This document shows positions 15,500 to 23,291 of a stretch of 28,525 nt of DNA, in pieces. The stretch spans positions 1-28,525 of the forward strand of contig JAOUFZ010000003.1 of the NCBI GenBank assembly GCA_029857995.1. The letters run 5' to 3'. Both the position numbers and the translations under genes were made by a program. Origin of the DNA: Dehalococcoidia bacterium (GTDB lineage Bacteria > Chloroflexota > Dehalococcoidia > GIF9 > AB-539-J10). How positions within the stretch are numbered: the first letter of the stretch is position 1; every line of letters starts with the position of its first letter. The notes under the pieces were generated by a model. That model had not been told where the DNA came from, did no database searches, and worked only from the letters and a program-made list of their open reading frames with translations.

Positions 15500-17257
15500 T
15501 CACGACGCAAGGAACCCTTCTATCGGTATCATCACATCCACCGTGCCCGGGTACTCAAAGTTCCAGCAGCCGTACTGGTCGGTCAGAGCCGCGTCGTAGT
15601 CGTCTCCGAGGTCCATTGGCCAAACACCCACCTTATGGCCATCTTGCCACTGGGAGCCAATGCCAGTCACATAACCAGGACCGTAGACTATGTCGTGAGC
15701 AATGTGCGGTCCGGGTATAGCTGTAGCTGCACATCTCCAGTGGACTTCATTATAGGTCCCCAAAGTAGGATACAAGGCGCGTACCTGTGCCTCGGAGAGT
15801 GCATATGTTCCATCTCCTATGTTGGTCTCCGGCATGGGATAATAGGCAGTCGTGCAAGCCGTGCCTGTATAGCGGGAGGTCTCGAGATATTGAATAAGGG
15901 CATCGATGTTGTCTGGGTCTACTACATCCGCTATGCCATCCCAATGGTGGGCGGCCGATACCGCTTCGATAGCCTCCTTCAGCTGATAGATGGCATCGTA
16001 GGTAGCCGCGGGATAGAGTGGATATTCTCCGGTCTCGGCCGTGAAGGCGTTAAAGAAACCTGTCGTCTTGCCAGTGTTCTGCAAGCCCTCTCCCCAGGTA
16101 TCTATCTGAATTTCGCCATTACATTTCCCGCCAGTATTTGCCCAGTGCTCTTTCTCCTCCCCTGGTATGTTAACGCCTATTGTCATGGCCGGTATTTCCA
16201 GGTCGGCTTTGGCGGTGGAATAGACAACGGCAACCTCCCCCTGAAATGCGGTGAAGATAATGTGAGGCTTCGCGGCTGCTATGTCTTTCAGCTCGGCGGA
16301 GATGTTGCTACCCTCGGGAGACGGCCGACACGTGCCGACAACAGCAAAGCCGTAACCTGGTAGAAGATATGGAGCACTCGACGCCAGTCGGTCGGCCCAT
16401 GGAGCGTCCTCTATGACTATGGCCACTCTCAGCCTGCCGTCTTCGGGCACTCTATAGTCTTCATCCACGGCATCTCCATAGCTTAGCAGTGTATTCTTCA
16501 AGACTGTGCCAATCGTTCTTGTCATCTTGAAAAGACTCCAGACCAAGAAAATACCGTTATAGTGACTCGCACTGAACCAGTACCTGTATTTGGTATAATT
16601 GGTGACTACACTGAATTGCAGAGCATCTGTGAAGGCACCGCAGTTCAGGAAAATCTTCTGCGCGTCCATAGCTACCTCTCGGTAGACCACAACATTCGCT
16701 GGCGTGAGACCGCCCACAACAAAGTCCACATCGCCTATGACTGCCTGAAGGGCAGTAACGCCCTCGTCAGGACTCCCTGAGATTTCATTGGTGTCCACCT
16801 GGACTAATTCAATCTTATGATATACGCCGCCCACGTTCACACCAAGGCCGGCGCTGATTTCATCGCGTGCCAGTTCAGCACCCCACCACTGATGTTCGCC
16901 TAGGACGTCAGCCATTGGCCCGGCTATGGCGAACGCGATAGGCTGAGTCTCTTCAAAGTTAGCTGTGATTTCGTAGTCACCGTTCATGGTGATGGTGGTT
17001 GAAGCAGCATTGACATCGGCAACGGTGCTCACATCGCCAGTCCAGTTGACAAAGCGGTAGCCAGTATGCGGGAATACCACAAGAGGCACCACTGTTCCAT
17101 CGTCATAGCTAAGAGTCCCATCGTCGGGTGTGAGTACCTCACCACCTTCGGTGGTGGAGACGATGAGATGATACTGGACAGGACCGGGAGTACAGCCCAC
17201 CATCCCGGCAATCAAGGCTACCGCAATCAAAAAGCTGCTAATTGTTCTCATGCGCAT
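15500..17257 (-). CDS. Lipoprotein fusing an InlB-type repeat to a type-1 solute-binding domain
   Basis: A 585-residue exported lipoprotein. The signal peptide ends in lipobox GMVGC (Cys22). Residues 29-102 form one divergent InlB B-repeat (beta-grasp-like), with GYRFVNWTGDVSTVADVNAA, then STTITMNGDYEITANFEE. Residues about 106-585 are a periplasmic-binding-protein type 1 (Leu/Ile/Val-binding-like) domain: IAGPMADVLGEHQWWGAELA, DFVVGGLTPANVVVYREVAM, VAIVIEDAPWADRLASSAPY, and a late YPAATYDAIYQLKEAI. The ligand is unknown. No ABC permease or ATPase lies nearby, so it may be a receptor or serve a transporter encoded elsewhere. Start: ATG 17257 or ATG 17251; GAGG favours the second. A good promoter lies 16-43 bases upstream of 17257. 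Parts of the repeat DNA are identical to the gene at 22351-22947. Confidence 0.85.
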   Translation of the reverse strand: MRMRTISSFLIAVALIAGMVGCTPGPVQYHLIVSTTEGGEVLTPDDGTLSYDDGTVVPLVVFPHTGYRFVNWTGDVSTVADVNAASTTITMNGDYEITANFEETQPIAFAIAGPMADVLGEHQWWGAELARDEISAGLGVNVGGVYHKIELVQVDTNEISGSPDEGVTALQAVIGDVDFVVGGLTPANVVVYREVAMDAQKIFLNCGAFTDALQFSVVTNYTKYRYWFSASHYNGIFLVWSLFKMTRTIGTVLKNTLLSYGDAVDEDYRVPEDGRLRVAIVIEDAPWADRLASSAPYLLPGYGFAVVGTCRPSPEGSNISAELKDIAAAKPHIIFTAFQGEVAVVYSTAKADLEIPAMTIGVNIPGEEKEHWANTGGKCNGEIQIDTWGEGLQNTGKTTGFFNAFTAETGEYPLYPAATYDAIYQLKEAIEAVSAAHHWDGIADVVDPDNIDALIQYLETSRYTGTACTTAYYPMPETNIGDGTYALSEAQVRALYPTLGTYNEVHWRCAATAIPGPHIAHDIVYGPGYVTGIGSQWQDGHKVGVWPMDLGDDYDAALTDQYGCWNFEYPGTVDVMIPIEGFLAS

Positions 17258-17272
17258 GAGCCTCAGAATGCT

Positions 17273-17300
17273 ATTGTATCACCAGTGAAGGGATTATCAA
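17273..17300 (-). promoter_or_regulatory. Sigma-70-type promoter for the InlB/solute-binding gene
   Basis: On the minus strand, TTGATA (17295-17300), a 16-base spacer and TACAAT (17273-17278) lie just upstream of the ATG at 17257. The same arrangement and surrounding bases recur at 23108-23135 upstream of the other InlB-repeat gene. Confidence 0.65.
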
Positions 17301-17450
17301 TAGTTATGGTGTCCAAGACACGCTGGGGTGGTGAGGAGCAATCGCAGTGATTTTGTTTTGATGGAGCCAAGTCGCACAAAACCGAGTTTTGTTGCCTGAC
17401 ATCTGAGAGCAGTACGGCGACGGCTTATCAAGTGGAATAGCCCCTTTGGT

Positions 17451-18194
17451 CTAGGAGACGCGCTCGATGCTTTTCGCCTCTATATAGACCTGTCTATCTT
17501 CGGTAACCTGAACAATGCCCATGACCTTTAGAATGATGCCCGTATCCTGAAACGAAGCAGGACTTAGTCCATCCGCAATCTTTGCCTCCGAATTAGCACT
17601 GATATAGATTGCACCGGTCGAGTCCTTAATCACCCAGTCGCTGCGGGTGACAGGAGGTCCCATATCAGCTTCGTGCAATAAATCCCAGCCGCGGTAGTAG
17701 CCAATAACTGTGATATTCTTTCCTTCAAAAGCCAATGGTTCCGCTATGATAGAACCAACTATCTGAGTTGGTTCGGGCAGTTTGCTGATGATTAAATGCA
17801 AACGGTAGGTATCGTTAGCTATTTTTTTGCCAGGCTCAGGATAAGGGGTCACGTGAAAGGCGAACTCATACTCTCCGTATTCTTCTCCAGTGTATTCACT
17901 CGTCAAGCCGGGCTCGGTCAATGTCATACGGTAGGAGGGACCCGTATGCGTAAGCTCAACGACACAACTGACCCTGCCCGCCCAGACACAGGTCACATCA
18001 GCTGGACAGCGGCTGTCTTCTGTCACCTCTTCGAAGCTGACCGCTAGATCCTCTCCTGTGACGGACACACGCTGTCCAATAGATACGCAGAACTCTTCGT
18101 TCAGACGCGCTTGGACATCATCTAACCCACTGCAGCTAGACGCAGGTAAGATGATACATAGAAAAACCAGAAAATGGAGACTGCGCCTCCACAC
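17451..18194 (-). CDS. Lipoprotein with CPADVTCVWAG motif and C-terminal OB-like domain
   Basis: A 247-residue exported protein starting at GTG 18194, with GGAGA nine bases upstream. The signal peptide ends at lipobox PASSC (Cys21). The first domain (about 30-135) contains SRCPADVTCVWAGR, a Cys/Trp motif found in many uncharacterised lipoproteins of environmental bacteria, and is mostly beta. The second (about 140-247) has VGSIIAEPLAFEGKNITVIG, then SDWVIKDSTGAIYIS and VTEDRQVYIEAKSIE, an order of strands like small OB folds. Function unknown. It lies 194 bases upstream of the InlB/solute-binding gene on the same strand, with that gene's own promoter between them. Confidence 0.75.
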   Translation of the reverse strand: MWRRSLHFLVFLCIILPASSCSGLDDVQARLNEEFCVSIGQRVSVTGEDLAVSFEEVTEDSRCPADVTCVWAGRVSCVVELTHTGPSYRMTLTEPGLTSEYTGEEYGEYEFAFHVTPYPEPGKKIANDTYRLHLIISKLPEPTQIVGSIIAEPLAFEGKNITVIGYYRGWDLLHEADMGPPVTRSDWVIKDSTGAIYISANSEAKIADGLSPASFQDTGIILKVMGIVQVTEDRQVYIEAKSIERVS

Positions 18195-18629
18195 TTAATT
18201 TGTCTCCAGCAACCTTCGTTACAAGATCATAACATCGCTACGCAGAAAATGGTACCATAAGCGGCCACGTTTACTTGACTTTTGTACGGCTGCGCAAGGT
18301 TAACCAAAAGTCAGAATTGTCCAATGATAATTCGATACATCATACAGTTCGTCAGTCTGTGTAACGAGGCAACAAAAGGGCAGATTGAGATACGTCAGAA
18401 AAGTAGGGCATTTATCACCCTCCCTTAGCAAGGAGGATAAGCGAGAAAAGCAAAGAGGAAAAGCCTCCCGTCTCTGACATCTTCAGCCCGCGCGAATGCA
18501 GTTTATTTGTCAGATTGCTCATAGACAGGTGTGTATATCTACTAGAGAACCAAATTACGTCGTCGTTGAATCAAGTGCACTGAAGATTGTCCAGGCAAAT
18601 AACAGCGCCGGATAGTGTTTGGACCAAGC
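18195..18629. other. Gene-free 435-base stretch
   Basis: No gene is supported here. A 34-codon frame beginning MIIRYIIQF has no ribosome site. The stretch holds one copy of a 21-base dispersed motif (18300-18320), a TTGTCAGATTG word also found beside the 13530 palindrome, and a weak bulged hairpin around CCTCC/GGAGG at 18412-18440. Confidence 0.6.
18300..18320. repeat. Dispersed 21-base motif, copy 1
   Basis: The minus strand reads ACAATTCTGACTT, then TTGGTTAA. The copy at 21752-21772 differs at two positions. Both are in non-coding DNA. Origin unknown; it could be an IS end or a binding site. Confidence 0.4.
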
Positions 18630-19682
18630 TTAGGACTTCGTTTGGTATTGGACTTGGGACTTCGCTGCCATTTTGACTCCCAGATAGGAAAAGGCTCCAG
18701 CGCCTACTATACTGCTCATAACAAACATGATTCCTCGGTCGATCACTGTTGCCGCCATTGCCACATTCGGAGGAACACCGAAGAGAACCATAATCGAAAT
18801 CAATGACCCTTCAACAAGAACCAAGCCTCCGGGTAACAATGGAATAAGACCAACGATAATCGGAAGTGAGGAGGCAACCAGAAGCGTGGGAAGTGTAGGA
18901 TGATAGCCCAAGGCTAGAAATATCGCGTAGAATCGAAAAATGTCAAGGCCGCCAGTTAGTAATGTCCAACTGCCTATCAACAATACCTTTTGCCATTTGT
19001 CCATTATGGTGTAGGTACTTGAATAGAAGGCCTCAATTCCTTCCAGTGTCGCTTGAACATCCTTGTGCCTTCCAAACCAACCGAGAACACGCCTTGCGAT
19101 GTTGCTTATACCCTTGACCGCGATTCTTTTCTTGAAGAAGATGCGGGGAATAAAGACTGTTCCGAGAGAGGCCAAAAGCCATGCTGCTATAAGAAGCAAG
19201 CTTAACTGGAGTGACCCTTTCCAAAATTGCAGAAACAAGCCCGCCATCAAAAACGAGACGACAACCAGGGGAGTAAGAGCGAAGTCACCAATCAAGGAAG
19301 CCATGCCCGAGGAATAACTCGTATTCTCCAGCTTATGCAGCATATAAAGTCTCCCGAATGGGTCGCCACCAACGCGTGCTCCGGGAGTAATATTGTTCAG
19401 GAAAACGGTTGCGCAAAGTATCAGATAACGAGTACTAAAGCTTATTCTATAGTTTATGAAAGAAAGTGCAGTTTGCCAGCGGCCAGCCCAAATTGCCACA
19501 CTAATAAAATATGTGGCTATGGCTGATGCGATAAGTGCGTAGTTGGCACTCCTGATAGCTTCAAACATCTGATAGAAATTTTCACGGGCTAGAAGCCATC
19601 CAGCTACTGTCATGAGAACAATGGCGAGAATCACCACGACAGCCATCTTACGCAGGTTTATCTTTGGCTTATACTCATCCAT
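18630..19682 (-). CDS. YbhN/UPF0104 flippase-like membrane protein (LPG-synthase TM-region type)
   Basis: About 350 residues with seven to eight membrane spans. It belongs to the lysylphosphatidylglycerol-synthase TM-region/UPF0104 (TIGR00374) group. Family stretches are NNITPGARVGGDPFGRLYML and PLLPGGLVLVEGSLISIMVLFGVP. Such proteins are thought to move or support lipid-linked glycans or lipids across membranes; the catalytic lysyl-transfer domain of MprF is absent. The start is placed at ATG 19682 (MDEYKPKINLRK). A TTG at 19721, preceded by GAGGG, would add 13 residues. It lies about 440 bases downstream of a GT4 glycosyltransferase on the same strand, so a role in membrane glycolipid handling is a reasonable guess. 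Confidence 0.88.
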   Translation of the reverse strand: MDEYKPKINLRKMAVVVILAIVLMTVAGWLLARENFYQMFEAIRSANYALIASAIATYFISVAIWAGRWQTALSFINYRISFSTRYLILCATVFLNNITPGARVGGDPFGRLYMLHKLENTSYSSGMASLIGDFALTPLVVVSFLMAGLFLQFWKGSLQLSLLLIAAWLLASLGTVFIPRIFFKKRIAVKGISNIARRVLGWFGRHKDVQATLEGIEAFYSSTYTIMDKWQKVLLIGSWTLLTGGLDIFRFYAIFLALGYHPTLPTLLVASSLPIIVGLIPLLPGGLVLVEGSLISIMVLFGVPPNVAMAATVIDRGIMFVMSSIVGAGAFSYLGVKMAAKSQVQYQTKS

Positions 19683-19721
19683 GCTAACACCGAAGTTACC
19701 AGTGGCATCGAGCTCTGGCAA

Positions 19722-20126
19722 CAGTCCCTCAGAAACATGAACAACGTGTGACTTCAGACGGAGCCCGATACACCGCCAGAATTTGAGAGCTAACTTGTCA
19801 TTGTGCTTGCCAGCCTTAGTCGCTCACTCCTCTTCATTATTTCCTTGAAGCCAAGGATATAAAAAAATGATCATCGCTAACCCATCCTCAGCCATGTTGA
19901 CCTCCCCTACAAACTCTCACTGTTCCAGTAGCGCTACTATGCCCTGCGCGGTCCGCCTCTAACGAGTGGCTCACTCACCAGGCACAGCAAACATCGAATC
20001 GCAACGGTGGCGCTTGTCGAGGAATTACTCGCTGTGATTCTGGGGACATAGTATTTGATTTGTAGCAAGCCTAATTAGTATGGCGCCCGAGAACTCAAGA
20101 ACTTGTCCGACCATAATATAGTATGT
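19722..20126. other. Gene-free 405-base stretch
   Basis: No ribosome site plus start, tRNA, rho-independent terminator or clear repeat was seen. The frame of the downstream YbhN-type gene stays open on the minus strand back to about 19830 but has no convincing start codon there. Confidence 0.6.
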
Positions 20127-21293
20127 TCAACGATTGATGATCTCATTGTAGATCGATTCATATTTCTCTATTATTTTATTGATATCGTGGTCTTTGATAA
20201 TCTCCAGACTTCTTTTTGACATTTGCGCCCGCATTGTCTGATTAGAAAGTATTGCGATGACTTTTTCAGCAAGCATTTGACTGTCCCCATCCGAAAAAAG
20301 GTAACCATTCTCTCCATCGTGTACCAATTCGGGCAAGGCCATTGCATTCACAGCAACAACAGGCAAACCAGATGCCATTGCTTCCATCGTTACAATACTC
20401 TGCAACTCCGCTATGCCTGCCGTCACAAATAGATCAGCAATGCGATAGATGTTCTGCAAGTCTTTGTCCGGGACAAACCCCGTAAATGTCACTGCCTTCT
20501 GTATGCCCAGTCTGTCTGTCAATACCTCAAGTTTTCGCTTCTCTGTGCCTGTACCGGCTAATACCAAACGGACATTAGTGACGCGCAGAATATCGGGCAA
20601 TGCTCGCAGAATCAGGTCGATTCTTTTTTCTTTCTCTAATCTACCCACATACAACAACACCGGCTTATTGATCGGTATGGCGAAGCTTCGCTTCAGATAC
20701 GACCCGTCATTGGTTGGCTTGAATCTTTCCAGGTCAATGCCGCACGATATCGGCATAACATCTTTGTTAAGGCCGGCATTTCTTAGCAATGCTACCGCGG
20801 TTCTTGTCGGCGTGGTCACAAAATCAAGTTGTTCAAAAATTCTCACAAATTGTCTCCACGCCAGCTTCTGCGCCCACCTGTCGGCAATTCCTGGCAGATG
20901 AAGATAGTGTACCAGATTCTCTGGCATGAAGTGATTTGTGCCTACAACCGGTATGTCAAGTCTCTTTGCCGCGCTCAGTGCTTCCTTGCCGATCAGGAAA
21001 TGATTCTGGATATGAACGATATCGGGGCAGATTTCCTTGACCGCTGCCCTGACGGTCCTGGAAATAAAGAGCGGTGAAATTCTGAAGTTTCGGTATAGCA
21101 GAATGGGGATGGAGCGAATTCCGTATATCGTCACTCCCTTATCATTCGACACCATGTTTTTGGACGATCGGGACGGGCACATGACAAAGACATTGTGGCC
21201 TCTTTTCGCGAGGGTGGTAGCGAGCCGATATGTGAAATAAGCCGCCCCGTTGACATCCGGATAGTACGTATCAGTTGCAGTGAGTATTTTCAT
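20127..21293 (-). CDS. GT4-family glycosyltransferase (glycolipid/PimB-like)
   Basis: A 388-residue, GT-B fold, cytoplasmic or membrane-associated glycosyltransferase. The N-terminal acceptor domain begins with DTYYPDVNGAAYFTYRLA (a glycine-rich loop) and has VVGTNHFMPENLVHYLHLPG (116-135), a stretch shared with diacylglycerol glucosyltransferases and phosphatidylinositol mannosyltransferases. The C-terminal nucleotide-sugar domain has YVGRLEKEKRIDLILRA (215-231) and the E-x7-E motif Glu296/Glu304 followed by ASGLPVVA and PELVHDGENGYLF. The product is probably a membrane glycolipid; the sugar and acceptor are not determinable. It precedes the YbhN-type flippase-like gene on the same strand. 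A perfect TATAAT lies 57 bases upstream. Confidence 0.9.
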   Translation of the reverse strand: MKILTATDTYYPDVNGAAYFTYRLATTLAKRGHNVFVMCPSRSSKNMVSNDKGVTIYGIRSIPILLYRNFRISPLFISRTVRAAVKEICPDIVHIQNHFLIGKEALSAAKRLDIPVVGTNHFMPENLVHYLHLPGIADRWAQKLAWRQFVRIFEQLDFVTTPTRTAVALLRNAGLNKDVMPISCGIDLERFKPTNDGSYLKRSFAIPINKPVLLYVGRLEKEKRIDLILRALPDILRVTNVRLVLAGTGTEKRKLEVLTDRLGIQKAVTFTGFVPDKDLQNIYRIADLFVTAGIAELQSIVTMEAMASGLPVVAVNAMALPELVHDGENGYLFSDGDSQMLAEKVIAILSNQTMRAQMSKRSLEIIKDHDINKIIEKYESIYNEIINR

Positions 21294-21349
21294 GATTTTC
21301 TCATGCTGATTGGTACTTCCATCCGCATAGTGTTCACTAAGCTTGTTTC

Positions 21350-21355
21350 ATTATA
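21350..21355 (-). promoter_or_regulatory. Possible -10 for the glycosyltransferase gene
   Basis: TATAAT on the minus strand, 57 bases before the ATG at 21293. No good -35 lies at the usual distance. Confidence 0.35.
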
Positions 21356-21807
21356 CAACAAATCGGAATAGACTACGGTTGCAGCAGCTATTCCGATCCT
21401 TGCCACCGGATTCCGGGCAATGAAGAGAATGGTTCCCATATGGTGGGCAAAAGTAGCTATGTATGGTGTTGAGGAAGGCAGCATGGAATAGGCAGGGGCA
21501 GAATGCCACTACAGTAATGTCCCTTGTATAGCAGCCCACTCTTGAGGGGTGCATAACATTGCAGAGTATGCAAGGGACCGGTAGTCGATAACCTGGACGG
21601 ATACCTGCAAGCTGACCTTGATGTCAGACAAATGCATCAATGGCTCGATAAATGACTCCGTTGCATACTGGTTTGGGTCTGTGATGACAAAGCCATCTGA
21701 AGATCAGTCTTCGTTGAGCGTTGAGCAACACAAAGCTTCTTTGTTAAGTCATTGACCAGAAGTCAGAATTGTTGGGTCGCTTTCCGACGGTTTGTTCAGA
21801 CAGGCTA
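21356..21807. other. Gene-free stretch between divergent genes
   Basis: Overlapping minus-strand frames of 60-70 codons here lack ribosome sites and do not look protein-like. The stretch contains copy 2 of the 21-base motif, a GAAGA-tcag-TCTTC palindrome near 21697 and a short CGTTGAG direct repeat. No RNA gene is recognised. Confidence 0.55.
21752..21772. repeat. Dispersed 21-base motif, copy 2
   Basis: The minus strand reads ACAATTCTGACTT, then CTGGTCAA, two mismatches from copy 1 at 18300-18320. It lies about 40 bases upstream of the DUF5679 promoter. Confidence 0.4.
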
Positions 21808-21836
21808 TTGACTAGTCATCATCTTGATGTTATTCT
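21808..21836 (+). promoter_or_regulatory. Sigma-70-type promoter for DUF5679
   Basis: TTGACT (21808-21813), a 17-base spacer and TATTCT (21831-21836), ending 32 bases before the ATG at 21869. Confidence 0.6.
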
Positions 21837-21868
21837 CAGAAACAAATCTTACGCGCAAGGAGGTTCAA

Positions 21869-22006
21869 ATGCAGGCATATTGCATGAAATGCAGGAAGAA
21901 GGTTGAGATCAAGAATCCAAAGGCTATCAAAATGAAAAACAAACGCCCTGCGACTCAAGGTGTATGCCCGAGGTGCGGGACTAAGGTATTTCGCATAGGT
22001 AAGTAG
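21869..22006 (+). CDS. DUF5679 zinc-ribbon mini-protein
   Basis: A 45-residue protein, MQAYCMKCRKKVEIKNP, a short basic linker with RPATQGVCPRCGTKVFRIGK. The two CxxC knuckles (Cys5/Cys8 and the later Cys pair) form a rubredoxin-like zinc ribbon. This is the DUF5679 family, common as a stand-alone gene in Chloroflexota and some archaea. Function unknown; the basic surface suggests nucleic-acid or ribosome contact. The start is set by AAGGAGG seven bases upstream of ATG 21869; an in-frame ATG at 21824 overlaps the promoter -10 and is rejected. It is monocistronic. Confidence 0.88.
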   Translation: MQAYCMKCRKKVEIKNPKAIKMKNKRPATQGVCPRCGTKVFRIGK

Positions 22007-22258
22007 AGCAGGCAATCTTGAAATAAGGGCCTCACCAAGTAGCCCTCATCACACCAATAATAAAACTGGCTGCCAGCCGGCTAAACGTTTTGGCGAAAAG
22101 TGTAACCCAACAATCGTGCTGGGAAGCTATTTGGTCAAACCTACGACACAACACTGGTATGATTCGAATACCGACTCCCTCATATAGTGGAGGTGAAGTA
22201 CTTCCCCAGCATCAAGCAAGCATCTACGTATCTGGTCGCCTGTATAGGCACCGGTCTA
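22007..22258. other. Gene-free stretch with a bulged hairpin
   Basis: No gene seen. A hairpin at 22246-22274 pairs AGGCAC-CGGTCT with AGACCG-CT-GTGCCT across an ATT loop (two-base bulge). It falls just beyond the end of the InlB-repeat pseudogene tail and could end its transcript, though no T run follows. Confidence 0.45.
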
Positions 22259-22366
22259 TTAGACCGCTGTGCCTGCGACATAGGTGTCCTGTCCCACCGA
22301 CGGGCTCATTGAGCCGCTCTCACTTACCGCCACAGTCAGGGTGTAGTAGCTCAGGCGTAGCCCATC
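22259..22366 (-). pseudogene. Out-of-frame tail of the InlB-repeat gene
   Basis: In a frame different from the upstream gene, the minus strand reads DGLRLSYYTLTVAVSESGSM, then SPSVGQDTYVAGTAV, ending at TAA about 22259. This looks like the start of another bacterial surface beta repeat (YTLTVxVSxSGSxSPSVG..TYxAGTxV). It is most simply a lost continuation of the gene at 22351-22947 after a frameshift near 22360-22375. Confidence 0.5.
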
Positions 22367-22947
22367 GGTTTCTTTTCAAAGGTAGCCGTTATCGAGTAGC
22401 TGCCGTTCATGGTGATGGTGGTTGAAGCAGCACTGACATTGCCAACGGTGCCCACATTGCCGGCCCAGTTGACAAATCGGTAGCCATCCTGGGCTTCTGC
22501 CACGAGATCAACCACCGTACCGGGATCACAGCCATAAATCCCCTCTCCAGGGACAGTTACCGACCCTCCAGCAGTGCTGGAGATGGTCAGGCTGTGCCGG
22601 ACGACGGGCGTAGTTACCTCGAAGTTAGCGGTGATGAAGTAGGAGCCGTCTACAGTGACAGTGGTTGAAGCAGCATTGACATTGGCAATGCTGGCCACAT
22701 CGCCAGTCCAGTTGACAAACCGGTAGCCAGCATCAGCCTCGGCCGCCAGGTTGACCACCGTTCCCTCGTCGAATCCAAAAGTCCCCTCTCCAGGGAGGGT
22801 TACCGATCCTCCTGTGGTGCTGGTGATAGAAAGGCCGTACTCAATACCAACACAGCCTATCATCCCGCCAATTAAGGCTACCACAATCAAGAAGATGCCA
22901 AGTCTGGCCACGTGACGGTCTCTCCTCCGACGAAATACTATCTTCAT
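22351..22947 (-). CDS. Lipoprotein with two InlB-type repeats, C-terminally truncated
   Basis: A 198-residue surface lipoprotein. A basic N-terminus and hydrophobic signal end at lipobox GMIGC (Cys32). Two tandem divergent InlB B-repeats follow at about 37-110 and 118-191. Each contains GYRFVNW(T/A)G(D/N)V, then AASTT(V/I)T and ITA(N/T)FE. The repeats also form the N-terminal module of the solute-binding lipoprotein at 15500-17257. The protein stops after FEKKPMGYA, and a protein-like continuation lies in another frame immediately downstream, so the original was longer. GGAGGTGAAG precedes the ATG. Possible role: cell-surface adhesion or spacing. Two candidate promoters lie upstream. Confidence 0.8.
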   Translation of the reverse strand: MKIVFRRRRDRHVARLGIFLIVVALIGGMIGCVGIEYGLSITSTTGGSVTLPGEGTFGFDEGTVVNLAAEADAGYRFVNWTGDVASIANVNAASTTVTVDGSYFITANFEVTTPVVRHSLTISSTAGGSVTVPGEGIYGCDPGTVVDLVAEAQDGYRFVNWAGNVGTVGNVSAASTTITMNGSYSITATFEKKPMGYA

Positions 22948-22987
22948 ACTTCACCTCCGCATTTCACACAGCGAGAACTGACTGATG

Positions 22988-22996
22988 TGATTATAG
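22988..22996 (-). promoter_or_regulatory. Extended -10 promoter near the InlB-repeat gene
   Basis: Minus-strand TTTTGCTATAAT carries a TGnTATAAT extended -10 about 41 bases before the ATG at 22947. It is closer to the gene than the duplicated TTGATA promoter at 23108-23135. Confidence 0.5.
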
Positions 22997-23107
22997 CAAA
23001 AAAAGCGCGTCTACATGTCCGTACGTGCTCACGCAATCATCGTAGAGCCTCCGCAACCCTCTGACGCACACACTTGACTTTCATCCTTATATGAGCCTTA
23101 AAGTCCT

Positions 23108-23135
23108 ATTCTATCACTAATGAAGGAATTATCAA
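23108..23135 (-). promoter_or_regulatory. Second copy of the InlB-gene promoter
   Basis: On the minus strand, TTGATA (23130-23135), a 16-base spacer and TAGAAT (23108-23113). The spacer and flanks closely match the promoter at 17273-17300, including the AAGACAC word about 15 bases further upstream of the -35. Here it would give a leader of about 150 bases. Confidence 0.55.
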
Positions 23136-23291
23136 TAGGTTGCGGTGGGCAAGACACACTATAGCACCAAGGGGTCACAACACGGTAGATTGTTACAGCA
23201 GAAATGGCAAAGCGGGCTCGTTCTGCCTGAGGAGAACAATGCAGGCCGCTGTGCAGTTGTAAGAGTCAGACGCCGACTTACTCTGTGCGGG

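Noticed and set aside
15635..16363. 242-codon plus-strand frame opposite the solute-binding gene
   Set aside because: Antisense to a clear lipoprotein coding sequence; composition is typical of a shadow frame.
18326..18430. 34-codon frame beginning MIIRYIIQF
   Set aside because: No ribosome site and no similarity to any family; probably chance.
18412..18440. Hairpin-like TTAT..CCTCC / GGAGG..ATAA as a terminator
   Set aside because: It needs a four-base bulge, has only nine pairs and no T run, so it is not convincing.
21290..21484. 64-codon minus-strand frame overlapping the glycosyltransferase start (ATGA)
   Set aside because: No ribosome site, low protein likeness, and it overlaps the likely -10 of the glycosyltransferase gene.
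21697..21710. GAAGA-tcag-TCTTC palindrome as an operator or hairpin
   Set aside because: Five-base arms are common by chance, and nothing nearby depends on it.
22148..22164. GGTAT-GATTCGA-ATACC resembling a tRNA T-arm
   Set aside because: The loop does not have the TTCRANY register when the stem pairs, and no acceptor, D or anticodon arms are found around it.
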